Assembly: GCA_043764015.1 (NCBI GenBank)
Contig: JAYUKY010000105.1
Location: 1-64,000, forward strand
Reading direction: 5' to 3'
Source: JANYGM01 sp043764015
GTDB taxonomy: Bacteria > Bacteroidota > Bacteroidia > Cytophagales > Thermonemataceae
DNA: 64,000 bases
Shown here: positions 8,785 through 16,771 of the stretch, in pieces
Numbering within the stretch: the first letter of the stretch is position 1
How the letters are laid out: the number at the start of each line of letters is the position of its first letter
Made by a program: the position numbers and the translations under genes
Notes under the pieces: model-generated
Databases searched by the model: none
Told to the model about the DNA's origin: nothing
Seen by the model: only the letters and a program-made list of their open reading frames with translations

Positions 8785-8810
8785 CAAAAGAACGCTAAAG
8801 TTACTCTATT

Positions 8811-9185
8811 TTGCCTAAGTTCACCTTATTATATTGCCTCGTACTTATTATTTTGCTACAATTTTTTGGCAAAGTAGGTGTTTTTGTGTCTTTCAAAATC
8901 AACCAAAAGTACATAGCAAGCAATATTTGTGAGAAAAAAGATATTCCCAAAAACACCTGTGAAGGTGGTTGTTTTTTGAAAAAAGAACTTCAAAAAGAAG
9001 CAGAAAAAGCAGAAAAAAATAAAAATAACAACAAAATTATTTCTGACTTTTATATCTCAAATAATATTTTTATAGAAAATAAAAAAGCGTTTTTTAGCAT
9101 AGAAAAGCACTTTTTTAAAGAAAATAATAATAATTTCCCTTCCAAAAATTCAAATAAATTATTGCGTCCACCGCAAGTTGTTTAA
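8811..9185 (+). CDS. Small cysteine-motif protein of the copper/MbnP neighbourhood
   Basis: The start is a TTG at 8811. The 124-residue product has one N-terminal hydrophobic segment (about 4-27) and then a conserved-looking block, KYIASNICE...CEGGCFLKKEL. This combination (Lys-Tyr-Ile-Ala, Cys, then CxGxC-Leu-Lys-Lys) is typical of a small Bacteroidota family often found near metal-related genes. The three Cys could bind a metal on the periplasmic side. The C-terminal half is Lys/Asn/Glu-rich and low complexity. It precedes the MbnP-like gene by 116 bp, suggesting a shared role in copper handling; this is inference from context. Confidence 0.7.
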   Translation: MPKFTLLYCLVLIILLQFFGKVGVFVSFKINQKYIASNICEKKDIPKNTCEGGCFLKKELQKEAEKAEKNKNNNKIISDFYISNNIFIENKKAFFSIEKHFFKENNNNFPSKNSNKLLRPPQVV

Positions 9186-9301
9186 AAAACAAACAATTCT
9201 CTCAAACATTCATTTTTATAAAGGTCTTTATAAAGAATGAATTGAATTGCCGTACTCTTTAATACATACAATTTATTTCAATTTCTAAAAAAATAATTCT
9301 A

Positions 9302-10126
9302 ATGAAATCTCAAAATATATTTTTCTCGTTTTTTGCCATTATTTTGGCACTTGGTATCAATTCCTGTAAGAAAAATGACCCAACTTCTTCTGTTGCACCA
9401 ACTGTAATGGTTGAATTTGATAATGTCGCTGGAAGCACTGATTTGGCATTCAATACCAACTATGTAAATTCTTCTGGTGAAACATTCAAAGTTTCAAGGT
9501 TTGACTACTACATCAGTAATGTTTCTTTGAAAAAATCTGATGGAACAGTTTTTACTGTAGCACAAGATGACAGCTATTTTCTTATAAAAGAGAGTGTGGC
9601 AAGTTCTCAAATGGTAGAACTAAAAAATGTGCCAGAAGGTGATTATCAGTCTGTTACGTTTACTGTAGGTGTGGATAGTGTGCGTAGTTGTGCGCCCATA
9701 GACAAGCGTACAGGTGCGTTAGACCCCGCTAATGGTATGTATTGGACGTGGAATTCAGGTTACATTTTTTCTATGTTAGAAGGAAGTTCTGCCGTTTCTG
9801 GTGCTACTGATAATCTTTTTCAGTTTCACGTAGGCGGTTTTGGTGGATATAGTAGCATTACAGCAAATAATATTCGTCAAGTAACTGTTCCTTTTAAAAA
9901 TACTGTGGCGCAGGTGCGTAATGGTACAAAAACAGAAATTCATTTAATGGTTGATGCTTTGAAAGTTTTTGGTACAAATACTGCTGGAATTGATAATAGA
10001 GTGAGTATTGCGGCAAATCCTACTGTTATGGGTTCTCCTGCAGTAGCACTTATTGCTAAAAAACTTGCTGGAAACTATCAAAATGAAGTTTTTAGTTTTG
10101 TTCATATCCACACAAATCCTAAATAA
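9302..10126 (+). CDS. MbnP-family copper-binding lipoprotein
   Basis: The 274-residue product starts with a lipoprotein signal peptide (Cys about residue 22, NSCKK). The rest fits the MbnP family: VEFDNVAG, the FKVSRFDYYISN block, GDYQSVTFTVGVDS, and GMYWTWNSGYIF near 140-151. A His-containing FQFHVGG segment follows. In characterised MbnP proteins, the partner di-heme enzyme MbnH oxidises a Trp to kynurenine, which helps bind copper. The Trp-rich GMYWTW motif is a good candidate here. The MbnH-like gene follows at 10384, consistent with such a pair. Its location is the periplasm or outer membrane. Confidence 0.85.
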   Translation: MKSQNIFFSFFAIILALGINSCKKNDPTSSVAPTVMVEFDNVAGSTDLAFNTNYVNSSGETFKVSRFDYYISNVSLKKSDGTVFTVAQDDSYFLIKESVASSQMVELKNVPEGDYQSVTFTVGVDSVRSCAPIDKRTGALDPANGMYWTWNSGYIFSMLEGSSAVSGATDNLFQFHVGGFGGYSSITANNIRQVTVPFKNTVAQVRNGTKTEIHLMVDALKVFGTNTAGIDNRVSIAANPTVMGSPAVALIAKKLAGNYQNEVFSFVHIHTNPK

Positions 10127-10251
10127 ATTGGATTGTTCAAACCTTCAAGGTTCAATTTAGTTAATACTTTGATTATCAAAAGATTAAATTTTAAAGGTTT
10201 TTGTTTAGGAATACATTGCAAATAAACTCCTAGTTTTATTTTTTTATTCTA

Positions 10252-10269
10252 GGTGGCGTTCACGCCACC
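10252..10269. repeat. Short perfect hairpin
   Basis: GGTGGCGT-TC-ACGCCACC is a perfect 8-bp-arm palindrome in the 257-bp gap between the MbnP-like and peroxidase-like genes. It resembles the short hairpins at 31927 and 41488 in arm length. No T-run follows. Confidence 0.6.
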
Positions 10270-10350
10270 GTAGCCTAAGAGTTAGTTTTTTGAAATTAGG
10301 AACTTATTTACAACACGTTACTTACCGTCTTTTTCTTTCTGAATTTATAA

Positions 10351-10383
10351 AATATAATTTTAATATAATTTTAATATAATTTT
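10351..10383 (+). repeat. Three 11-bp tandem repeats abutting a start codon
   Basis: The unit AATATAATTTT occurs three times without a mismatch, and the third copy ends at the base before the ATG at 10384. It occupies the ribosome-binding region, so copy number could change translation or upstream promoter geometry. Confidence 0.85.
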
Positions 10384-11451
10384 ATGAAAAATATTGTTTA
10401 TATATGCTTGCTGCTATTTTTAGTTCCTTCGTGCAAAACAAAAACGCCAGATGCGCCTGTAGTAGCATCAGAAGAGCCTATGACACTCGTAAAACCTACT
10501 AATTTTCCTGCTTTTGCCTATAATTTTACTAATAATCAGTTTAATCCAGATGCTTTTAAGTTGGGGCGTGCCTTATTTTTTGATGGTTTGTTGTCAAGAG
10601 ATGGAACAATTAGTTGTGGTACTTGTCATCAACAGTCTGCGGCTTTTACGCATCATACGCATAATTTTAGCCACGGAATAGATGATAAATTAGGTACAAG
10701 AAATGCACCAGCTATTCAGAATATGGCTTTTCAGTTTGATTTTTCTTGGGATGGTGGCGTGAACAATCTTGATTTATTTTCTATTGCACCTATCCAAAAT
10801 CCTGTGGAAATGGACGAAACACTAGGAAATGTTTTGGCAAAATTGCGTAACACAACCAAATATCCGCCTTTGTTTGAAAAGGCATTTGGTAGTACAGAAA
10901 TTAGCACACAGACGTTTAATAAGGCACTTTCTCAATTTATGGTAGCACTTGTTTCTGCTAATTCTCGTTATGATAAATATATCAGACAGGAAACAGGCGG
11001 AAATTTGAGTACAACAGAACTTGCAGGAATGCAGATTTTTCAGGCAAAATGCGCCTCTTGCCACTCTGGAAGCCTTTTTACTGACCAAAGTTTTAGAGAT
11101 AATGGTTTGCCCGTAAACACTCGTATCAATGACCAAGGGCGTTTTATGATAACCGCACAAGAAAGTGACAAGCTAAAGTTCAAAGTGCCAAGCCTTAGAA
11201 ATATTGGTTTTACTATGCGTTATATGCATGATGGACGTTTTGTCACATTAGAAGAGGTTTTGGAGCATTATGCAAGTGGGGTAGCCAATCACGCTAATTT
11301 GGATGATTTGCTCAAAAAACCTGATGGAACTCGTGGAATTACGCTTGATGCAGACGAAAAAACTAAAATTATTGCGTTTTTAAATACGCTCAATGATAGT
11401 GAGTTTTTGACTGAAAAACGTTTTTCTGAAGCCACAACAACCAAAAAATAG
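10384..11451 (+). CDS. Di-heme cytochrome c peroxidase-family lipoprotein (MbnH-like)
   Basis: The 355-residue product has a lipoprotein signal peptide (Cys about residue 17). Two c-type heme sites are visible: CGTCH near residue 79 and CASCH near 225. Family blocks include LGRALFFDGLLSRDGTISC, GTRNAPAIQN, FKVPSLRNI and RYMHDGRF. This is the bacterial CcpA/MauG superfamily of periplasmic di-heme enzymes. Its position directly after an MbnP-like gene points to the MbnH subgroup, which modifies Trp in MbnP rather than detoxifying peroxide. The subgroup call is by context, while the di-heme family is clear. Heme attachment requires export. Confidence 0.9.
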   Translation: MKNIVYICLLLFLVPSCKTKTPDAPVVASEEPMTLVKPTNFPAFAYNFTNNQFNPDAFKLGRALFFDGLLSRDGTISCGTCHQQSAAFTHHTHNFSHGIDDKLGTRNAPAIQNMAFQFDFSWDGGVNNLDLFSIAPIQNPVEMDETLGNVLAKLRNTTKYPPLFEKAFGSTEISTQTFNKALSQFMVALVSANSRYDKYIRQETGGNLSTTELAGMQIFQAKCASCHSGSLFTDQSFRDNGLPVNTRINDQGRFMITAQESDKLKFKVPSLRNIGFTMRYMHDGRFVTLEEVLEHYASGVANHANLDDLLKKPDGTRGITLDADEKTKIIAFLNTLNDSEFLTEKRFSEATTTKK

Positions 11452-11459
11452 GTTGGAGG

Positions 11460-11480
11460 TTTGAAGTACGAGGTACGAAA
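11460..11480. repeat. Heptamer repeat tract
   Basis: Three 7-bp units in register (TTTGAAG, TACGAGG, TACGAAA) fit the TRYGARK family seen in many gaps of this window. The tract lies just after the peroxidase-like gene's stop and upstream of the ATG at 11518. Confidence 0.6.
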
Positions 11481-11517
11481 TTTTAATACAAAACATTTAA
11501 TAATAAATCATATTGAA

Positions 11518-12405
11518 ATGAAAAAAATAATATTTACACTGGTAATTATACTGCTTTTTAGCTATCAAACGAGTTACGCTTGTGATGGCTGTGGAGGCGG
11601 CGCTGGGAGCTATTATTTTGGTGTTTCTCCTTTATTTACAAAAAATTTCGTAGGAATTCGTTACAGACATAGAAGCTTTACTTCAAATTTAGGGACACAA
11701 CAGAGTTTCCAAAATGCAGAACTTTGGGGACGTTTTTATCCTATGAAAAATTTGCAAATTTGGGCGTTTGTACCTTATAATTTTAATTCTCAAACGCAAA
11801 TAAATGTACCAACCAAAAAACTTTCTGGTTTGGGAGATATTACGGTAATGGCTAATTATCAAATTTTTAACAAAAAAGATAGCTCTAGCACTTGGAAACA
11901 CAATTTATTGCTGGGTGGTGGCGTAAAACTTCCAACAGGAAACTATCAAAATAAAGATGAAAACAACAAACTAACAGATGTTAATTTTCAAATGGGTACG
12001 GGTAGTTTGGATTTTATTTTGAATGCAAATTATACGTTGCGTTACAAAAAAATAGGTTTAAATGCTAATTTTTCGTATCAAATCAATACGGAAAACTCAC
12101 GAATGCACCAATTTGGAAACAGAACAAGTGCTTTGTTATCAATGTTTTATGTACATAAAATAGGTCAAATTGCACTAATGCCAAGCGCAGGTATTTTTGT
12201 AGAATCATCAAAAGGAGATAAACAAAGTGGTATTTCTGTAACAGAAACAGGCGGAAAAGCTACATTTGCAAATTTGGGCTTAGAAACCTATTATAAACAG
12301 TTTTCTGTTGGTTTTCAATATCAAAATCCTATGTCGCAAAACCTACAAGGAAGTACAATGAAAGCCAATAATAGGCTTGTAGCGCATTTTATGGTTATGT
12401 TTTAG
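11518..12405 (+). CDS. Outer-membrane-like protein of the MbnP/MbnH cluster
   Basis: I start at the ATG at 11518. The longer TTG frame from 11461 would translate the heptamer tract and bury the signal peptide. The 295-residue product has a signal peptide (about 1-20) followed at once by CDGCGGGAGSYYFG, a small Cys/Gly motif that could bind metal. The remainder consists of alternating aromatic-polar strands, many with Tyr/Phe/Asn, typical of an outer-membrane beta-barrel. It is the last gene of the MbnP/MbnH group and may be the surface or transport component; this is inference. Confidence 0.75.
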   Translation: MKKIIFTLVIILLFSYQTSYACDGCGGGAGSYYFGVSPLFTKNFVGIRYRHRSFTSNLGTQQSFQNAELWGRFYPMKNLQIWAFVPYNFNSQTQINVPTKKLSGLGDITVMANYQIFNKKDSSSTWKHNLLLGGGVKLPTGNYQNKDENNKLTDVNFQMGTGSLDFILNANYTLRYKKIGLNANFSYQINTENSRMHQFGNRTSALLSMFYVHKIGQIALMPSAGIFVESSKGDKQSGISVTETGGKATFANLGLETYYKQFSVGFQYQNPMSQNLQGSTMKANNRLVAHFMVMF

Positions 12406-12413
12406 TCGTATAA

Positions 12414-12441
12414 TTTTTGGAGGGTTTCAAACCCTCCAAAA
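12414..12441. terminator. Hairpin after the MbnP/MbnH cluster
   Basis: TTTTGGAGGGTTT pairs with AAACCCTCCAAAA around a minimal loop. There is no long T-run; a stronger terminator follows at 12453. Confidence 0.5.
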
Positions 12442-12452
12442 GTTCGTATCAA

Positions 12453-12490
12453 AAAAAACCTGCAAATAATTGAATATTTGCAGGTTTTTT
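12453..12490 (+). terminator. Rho-independent terminator
   Basis: A long inverted repeat (AAAAAACCTGCAAATA and its complement) ends in six T. It closes the MbnP/MbnH transcription unit. Confidence 0.8.
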
Positions 12491-12499
12491 GTTTTCAAA

Positions 12500-12529
12500 T
12501 TGTTTTCAAATGCTTTTTTTGTATCTTTG
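12500..12529 (+). promoter_or_regulatory. Promoter of the aminotransferase gene
   Basis: TTG at 12500-12502 and TATCTTTG at 12522-12529 are separated by 19 bp, a good fit to the Bacteroidota consensus. The start codon is 93 bp downstream, and a half copy of the aroA-type palindrome lies in the leader. Confidence 0.7.
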
Positions 12530-12561
12530 CACTGCTTATTTTTATCAACATTTATCAAAAA

Positions 12562-12595
12562 TCCCCCTACTTTCTAAGGAGGGGTTAGGGGTGGT
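12562..12595. repeat. Half copy of the double-hairpin palindrome
   Basis: TCCCCCTACTT, AAGGAGGGG and TTAGGGGTGGT match the second hairpin and right arm of the elements inside aroA. The left half is missing. It lies in the untranslated leader of the aminotransferase gene. Confidence 0.75.
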
Positions 12596-12621
12596 TAAAA
12601 TCTCAAAAAACTAATCTTTTT

Positions 12622-13818
12622 ATGCAAAAAGTCCTTTCAGAAAGAATAATCAATTTAGAAGAATCTCAAACGCTAGAAATGGCAGCAAAAGCACGTGCAT
12701 TGGCTGCAAGAGGTGTTGATGTTATTAAATTAAGTTTGGGTGAACCAGATTTTTTTACGCCTGCACACATCAAAGAAGCGGCAAAAAAAGCTATTGAAGA
12801 TAATTTTACATTTTATACGCCTGTTGCCGCCTACGCAGAACTGCGTGAGGCAATAGCGCAAAAACTTAGCAGAGATAACGGTCTGACATGGAAAGCTGAA
12901 AATATTGTTGTTTCTACGGGTGCAAAACAATCTCTTATCAATGTGGTGCTTTCTATTGTCAATCCTAATGATGAGGTAATTGTGCTTGCGCCTTATTGGG
13001 TGAGTTATATTCCTATGATACAACTTGCTGAAGGTAAGGCAGTTATAGTAAATGGAGATATAAAAAATGGTTTTAAAATCACTCCTGAACAGCTAAAAGC
13101 CGCTATTACGCCCAAGACAAAAGCAATTATGTACTCCTCTCCTAGCAATCCGACAGGAACGGTTTATACCAAAAGTGAGTTAAAAGCCTTTGCAGACATT
13201 ATTGCAGAGCATAAGAATATTTTCATTATTGCAGATGAAATATATGAATATATTTGTTTTGAAGACGAATATTTTAGTATTGGTGCATTTGAAAACATTA
13301 GAAATCAGACTATTACGGTCAATGGGTTTTCAAAAGGCTACGCAATGACAGGCTGGAGAGTGGGTTATATTGGTGCAAACAAAGAAATTGCTGATGCTTG
13401 CATCAAAATGCAAGGACAATTTACTTCTGCTACTTGTTCTATTGCTCAAAAAGCGGCTTATGCAGCTATTACAGGTGATATGAGCGTTACAAAAGAAATG
13501 AAAACAGCTTATTTGCGCCGTAGAGATTTGGTTTTATCTCTTCTAAAAGACATTGAAGGCATTAAAACCTACGTTCCACAAGGTGCTTTTTATATTTTCC
13601 CTGATGTAAGTGCCTTTTTTGGCAAAACAGATGGCAAATATACTATCAAAACTTCTAACGACCTTTGTATGTATTTGCTCAATGAGGCACACGTGGCACT
13701 TGTTGATGGAGAGGGTTTTGGCGCACCAGAATGTGTGCGTATCTCGTTTGCAGCCTCTGACGAGGAATTAAAAGAAGCAATGAGAAGAATGAAGGAAAAA
13801 TTGGCTTTGCTGAAATAG
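12622..13818 (+). CDS. aspC: Class I aspartate aminotransferase
   Basis: The 398-residue PLP enzyme moves amino groups between aspartate or similar amino acids and 2-oxoglutarate. Fold-type I landmarks are visible: LSLGEPDFFTP, STGAKQSL, SNPTGTVY (Asn contacts PLP), IADEIYEYI (Asp to the pyridine nitrogen), and the PLP Lys in NGFSKGYAMTGWRVGY. VRISFAAS near the C-terminus carries the Arg that binds the alpha-carboxylate. The pattern fits the Ib subgroup common in Bacteria. It is a single gene with its own promoter and terminator. Substrate range beyond aspartate cannot be fixed from sequence. Confidence 0.93.
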   Translation: MQKVLSERIINLEESQTLEMAAKARALAARGVDVIKLSLGEPDFFTPAHIKEAAKKAIEDNFTFYTPVAAYAELREAIAQKLSRDNGLTWKAENIVVSTGAKQSLINVVLSIVNPNDEVIVLAPYWVSYIPMIQLAEGKAVIVNGDIKNGFKITPEQLKAAITPKTKAIMYSSPSNPTGTVYTKSELKAFADIIAEHKNIFIIADEIYEYICFEDEYFSIGAFENIRNQTITVNGFSKGYAMTGWRVGYIGANKEIADACIKMQGQFTSATCSIAQKAAYAAITGDMSVTKEMKTAYLRRRDLVLSLLKDIEGIKTYVPQGAFYIFPDVSAFFGKTDGKYTIKTSNDLCMYLLNEAHVALVDGEGFGAPECVRISFAASDEELKEAMRRMKEKLALLK

Positions 13819-13821
13819 AAT

Positions 13822-13857
13822 AAAAACGCCTTTAATTTTCATTAAAGGCGTTTTTTA
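13822..13857. terminator. Bidirectional terminator
   Basis: AAAAACGCCTTTAAT (13822-13836) pairs perfectly with ATTAAAGGCGTTTTT (13841-13855). It lies between convergent genes (aminotransferase + and ung -) and has A/T runs on both sides, so it can serve both. Confidence 0.85.
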
Positions 13858-13873
13858 ATTAAAATCTCTGAAC

Positions 13874-14530
13874 CTAAAATATAATTTCTTTCAGACCTTT
13901 TTCTTTAAGATAGTCATTTGCTTTGCTAAAATGTTTTGTACCCAAAAAACCCTGCGCAAGCGGTGAAGGGTGTGGCGCATTTAAGACAAAATGCTTAGTA
14001 GTATCTATTACTGCGCCTTTTTTTTGTGCATAAGCTCCCCAAAGCATAAAAACAATATTGCTTTTTTCTTCTGAAATTTTCTTAATAACCGCATCAGTAA
14101 ACTGCTCCCAACCTTTCTTTTGATGCGAGCCTGCTTCTGTTGCACGTACCGTAAGTGTAGCATTGAGTAATAAAACACCTTGCTCTGCCCAGCGTTCCAA
14201 GTTGCCAGATTTAGGAATATCAGTACCTATATCACTTTTTACTTCTTTAAAAATATTAACCAAAGAAGGTGGAACTTTAATGCCATCAGCCACAGAAAAT
14301 GCCAATCCGTTTGCCTGACCTGCTCCGTGATAAGGGTCTTGCCCCAAAATAACTACTTTTGTATCTTCAAAACTGCATTTTTCAAAAGCATTAAAAATCT
14401 TATTTCCTGGTGGATAAACCGTTTGTGTGGCATATTCTTCCTTAACGAAAGTAATCAATTTTTCAAAATAAGCCTTCTCAAATTCTTCAGAAAGCACTTT
14501 TTTCCAAGATTCAGCAATTTTTACGTCCAT
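13874..14530 (-). CDS. ung: Uracil-DNA glycosylase
   Basis: The enzyme removes uracil from DNA as the first step of base-excision repair. The 218-residue length is typical of family 1. The water-activating motif GQDPYHGAGQANGLAFSV (about 64-81) contains the catalytic Asp and the Tyr that excludes thymine. VLLLNATLTV and the DNA-intercalating HPSPLA loop near 187 are present. It is cytoplasmic, alone in its transcription unit, and convergent with the aminotransferase gene. Confidence 0.96.
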   Translation of the reverse strand: MDVKIAESWKKVLSEEFEKAYFEKLITFVKEEYATQTVYPPGNKIFNAFEKCSFEDTKVVILGQDPYHGAGQANGLAFSVADGIKVPPSLVNIFKEVKSDIGTDIPKSGNLERWAEQGVLLLNATLTVRATEAGSHQKKGWEQFTDAVIKKISEEKSNIVFMLWGAYAQKKGAVIDTTKHFVLNAPHPSPLAQGFLGTKHFSKANDYLKEKGLKEIIF

Positions 14531-14581
14531 TTTTAGAGAAATTTTTTAAGATGATTTTAAATTAGTATCATTTGTATTTTA

Positions 14582-14609
14582 CCTCGTACTTCGTCCCTCG
14601 TCCCTCCAA
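14582..14609. repeat. Heptamer repeat tract
   Basis: Four 7-bp units in register (CCTCGTA, CTTCGTC, CCTCGTC, CCTCCAA) are, on the other strand, TRYGARK-family units. The tract lies between ung and the end of the PhoD-like gene. Confidence 0.7.
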
Positions 14610-14610
14610 C

Positions 14611-15954
14611 TTACCTAAGTTCTTTTTCAGTAATTTCTTTTTTCCAAAGCTCTTTTCCATTTTTATCAAAGATTTGCACATTTATTTTGCGTTCTTTTCT
14701 TTTCCCTGAAACATTAAAAACAGCAAAATTTCTTTGTCCTACAAGCGTATTAGGTACTTGTAGAGTATTTCCTTCTTCTTTGTAGGTATGCACGCCAGAG
14801 GTAAGTGGCGAAATAGTGAAATCATACAATGGATATTTCATTCCTTCTGATAATTTTGAGAGTTCCGTATGATGTCTATCACCAGACACAAACATAATTC
14901 CAGGCACTTCTAATTTTTTGAGATTATCCAATAAATACTGTTTCTCTTCTACAAAATTAGCAAAATTTTCTTTTTCTTGAGCAACATTTAAGATTTGCGC
15001 ACCAGACACAATAATCTTAAAAGTGGCAGGACTTGCCGCTAAAGCATTTATTAGCCAGTCAAGTTGTTCTTTGCCAAACATTTCTTTTTTTGCTACTTTG
15101 TTATTATTTGCAGTGCGGAAATAACGGTCATCTAACATAAAAAACTGCACGTCAGCCCAAGAAAACGTATTTACAATGCCTTTTTTATCAGGATTTGAAA
15201 CACCCGCATTTTGATTTGCCCAAAAAAGATTAAAAGCCTCTTGCGTTAATGTTTTATTAGGAAAACTGCCATCAGAGTCATTAGGACCAAAGTCGTGGTC
15301 GTCCCAAGTGGCATAATTATGTGTAGCGCCTAGCAAAGGCTGCATTTCAGGCAGTGAGCGTGTGTGTGTGTAGCGGTAAAGCACGCCTGTACGTGTACCC
15401 CAATCAGCCTCACGCATATAAGTATTGTCGCCGCCCCAAATCATCAAATCAGGTTTTTGTTTACTAATAGATGTAAATATGTCATAATCACCACCATAAG
15501 GCGTTCCTGGACGGTCATAAGGCGTGTCATTTACATACGTACAACTCCCAAAAGCTATTTTAAATTCTGGCGGGTCTGAACGGTATTGCCACAAAGTTTG
15601 CGACTGAAACTCTAACGGATAATTACGTTTCACGACCTTATCATTGATATAAAGCTCATATTCATATTTTTTTGAAGGTAAAACCTCATCAGCTATAATT
15701 TTTGTAGCAAAAGCGTTATTTTTTTCTGTTAAGATTTCGTTTGTATAAGATTTTTTTTGTGGGAGATTTTTTTCCCAATAAGCAAATTTTACTTTTGCTG
15801 CCTGTTTTGTTTGTACCCAAAGTGCCACTTCTTTCATTTCAGAATAGCCCACCATTGGACCAGATTGCAATAATTCAGCTTGTGCAAAAATATTTTGTAA
15901 GGCAAAAATGCTAAAAATGATATTTAGCAAAATATTTTTTTTATTTTTTTTCAT
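14611..15954 (-). CDS. PhoD-like metallophosphatase, secreted
   Basis: The 447-residue product has a signal peptide (about 1-25, ending Phe-Ala-Gln) and an N-terminal beta-sandwich (about 30-125). The PhoD-type metallophosphoesterase domain follows: AFGSCTYVND, LMIWGGDNTYM, ATWDDHDFGPNDSDG and SGDRHHTELS. These hold the Asp/His/Asn ligands of the metal site. The family hydrolyses phosphomonoesters or diesters outside the cytoplasm, for phosphate supply or teichoic/nucleic-acid turnover; the substrate is not evident. No Tat twin-Arg is seen, so Sec export is more likely. It is 42 bp downstream of the KdsC-like gene on the same strand. Confidence 0.9.
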   Translation of the reverse strand: MKKNKKNILLNIIFSIFALQNIFAQAELLQSGPMVGYSEMKEVALWVQTKQAAKVKFAYWEKNLPQKKSYTNEILTEKNNAFATKIIADEVLPSKKYEYELYINDKVVKRNYPLEFQSQTLWQYRSDPPEFKIAFGSCTYVNDTPYDRPGTPYGGDYDIFTSISKQKPDLMIWGGDNTYMREADWGTRTGVLYRYTHTRSLPEMQPLLGATHNYATWDDHDFGPNDSDGSFPNKTLTQEAFNLFWANQNAGVSNPDKKGIVNTFSWADVQFFMLDDRYFRTANNNKVAKKEMFGKEQLDWLINALAASPATFKIIVSGAQILNVAQEKENFANFVEEKQYLLDNLKKLEVPGIMFVSGDRHHTELSKLSEGMKYPLYDFTISPLTSGVHTYKEEGNTLQVPNTLVGQRNFAVFNVSGKRKERKINVQIFDKNGKELWKKEITEKELR

Positions 15955-15996
15955 AAGAATTTTTATAATTTTTTGTAGTTAATTGTTCTATAAAAA

Positions 15997-16710
15997 TCAA
16001 ATCATTGCAATAAAATCACTCACAACTATATTATTATTTATTGTGAAAAAATGTGTATCAATTTTCTTTTTTTCTATTAAATATTGTTGATATTGCTGAT
16101 TATAAGCTATTCTTTGGTCTAAAACATCTTCATATTGGTTGTTTAGCCCCAAAATAAGCTCACAAACCTCACGTACAGCGTGATTTTGCCCTTCATTGGC
16201 GGAAATATAATCTCCCAAATTGTTTTTTTTGATATATTCCAAAAAAAGCGGACTTGCATTTCTACGCATCACAAAGCGCAAACCAGCCTCACGAGCCAAA
16301 GATAAATCTAAAACATCATCAAAACAAAAGCTAACTTCTTTATTTTCAATAAGAAAATGCTTTCTGATATGCTCCAAAGCCTGTATTTTGTGATTAAACC
16401 CAAAATAAACAGCATTAAAACACTCTCTTTTAGCCAATTTGAAGGCAGAAAGATTATTTTCACCTGTAATAATAGCCGTAAAAGGGATTTTACCAGTCTT
16501 CAACCAATACGAAAACCGCAATAGATTTGTTCCCATAGAATCAGCCTCAGAAAATGTACTATGCACATTTTCACCTTTGATACCAGCATTAAAAACACCG
16601 TCCCAATCAAATAGAAACGCTTTTGTAGTTTCTAATTTTTCAGCAATAGAAGAAAACGGCAGAGAAAATTCCCCACCGTTTTGTTCAAAAATAGATGCAA
16701 TATTTTCCAA
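15997..16710 (-). CDS. HAD-superfamily phosphatase, KdsC-like
   Basis: The 237-residue product carries HAD motifs of the KdsC type: AFLFDWDGVFNAG (nucleophile Asp and the acid/base Asp two residues on), TAIITGENNLSAF, a Lys in FNHKIQAL and FDDVLDLSLA. A C-terminal NHAVREVCELIL block resembles the one ending KdsC proteins. KdsC removes phosphate from Kdo-8-phosphate in LPS synthesis. An N-terminal ~30 residues and a C-terminal ~45 residues extend beyond the usual ~175-residue KdsC core. It lies 61 bp after the transaldolase-CBS gene, whose regulatory half looks like that of KdsD, so a shared sugar-phosphate pathway is plausible. Confidence 0.75.
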   Translation of the reverse strand: MENIASIFEQNGGEFSLPFSSIAEKLETTKAFLFDWDGVFNAGIKGENVHSTFSEADSMGTNLLRFSYWLKTGKIPFTAIITGENNLSAFKLAKRECFNAVYFGFNHKIQALEHIRKHFLIENKEVSFCFDDVLDLSLAREAGLRFVMRRNASPLFLEYIKKNNLGDYISANEGQNHAVREVCELILGLNNQYEDVLDQRIAYNQQYQQYLIEKKKIDTHFFTINNNIVVSDFIAMI

Positions 16711-16743
16711 TTTTTTATAATGGGTTGATAATCAGTTATAAAA

Positions 16744-16763
16744 TTTGTACTTCGTACCTCGTA
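16744..16763. repeat. Heptamer repeat tract
   Basis: TTTGTA, CTTCGTA and CCTCGTA run in 7-bp register between the transaldolase-CBS gene and the KdsC-like gene. On the other strand they are TRYGARK-family units. Confidence 0.6.
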
Positions 16764-16771
16764 TTTCTAGC

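Noticed and set aside
10127..10350. Riboswitch or small RNA in the gap between the MbnP-like and di-heme genes
   Set aside because: Only a short palindrome and weak inverted repeats are seen; no known riboswitch core could be matched by eye.
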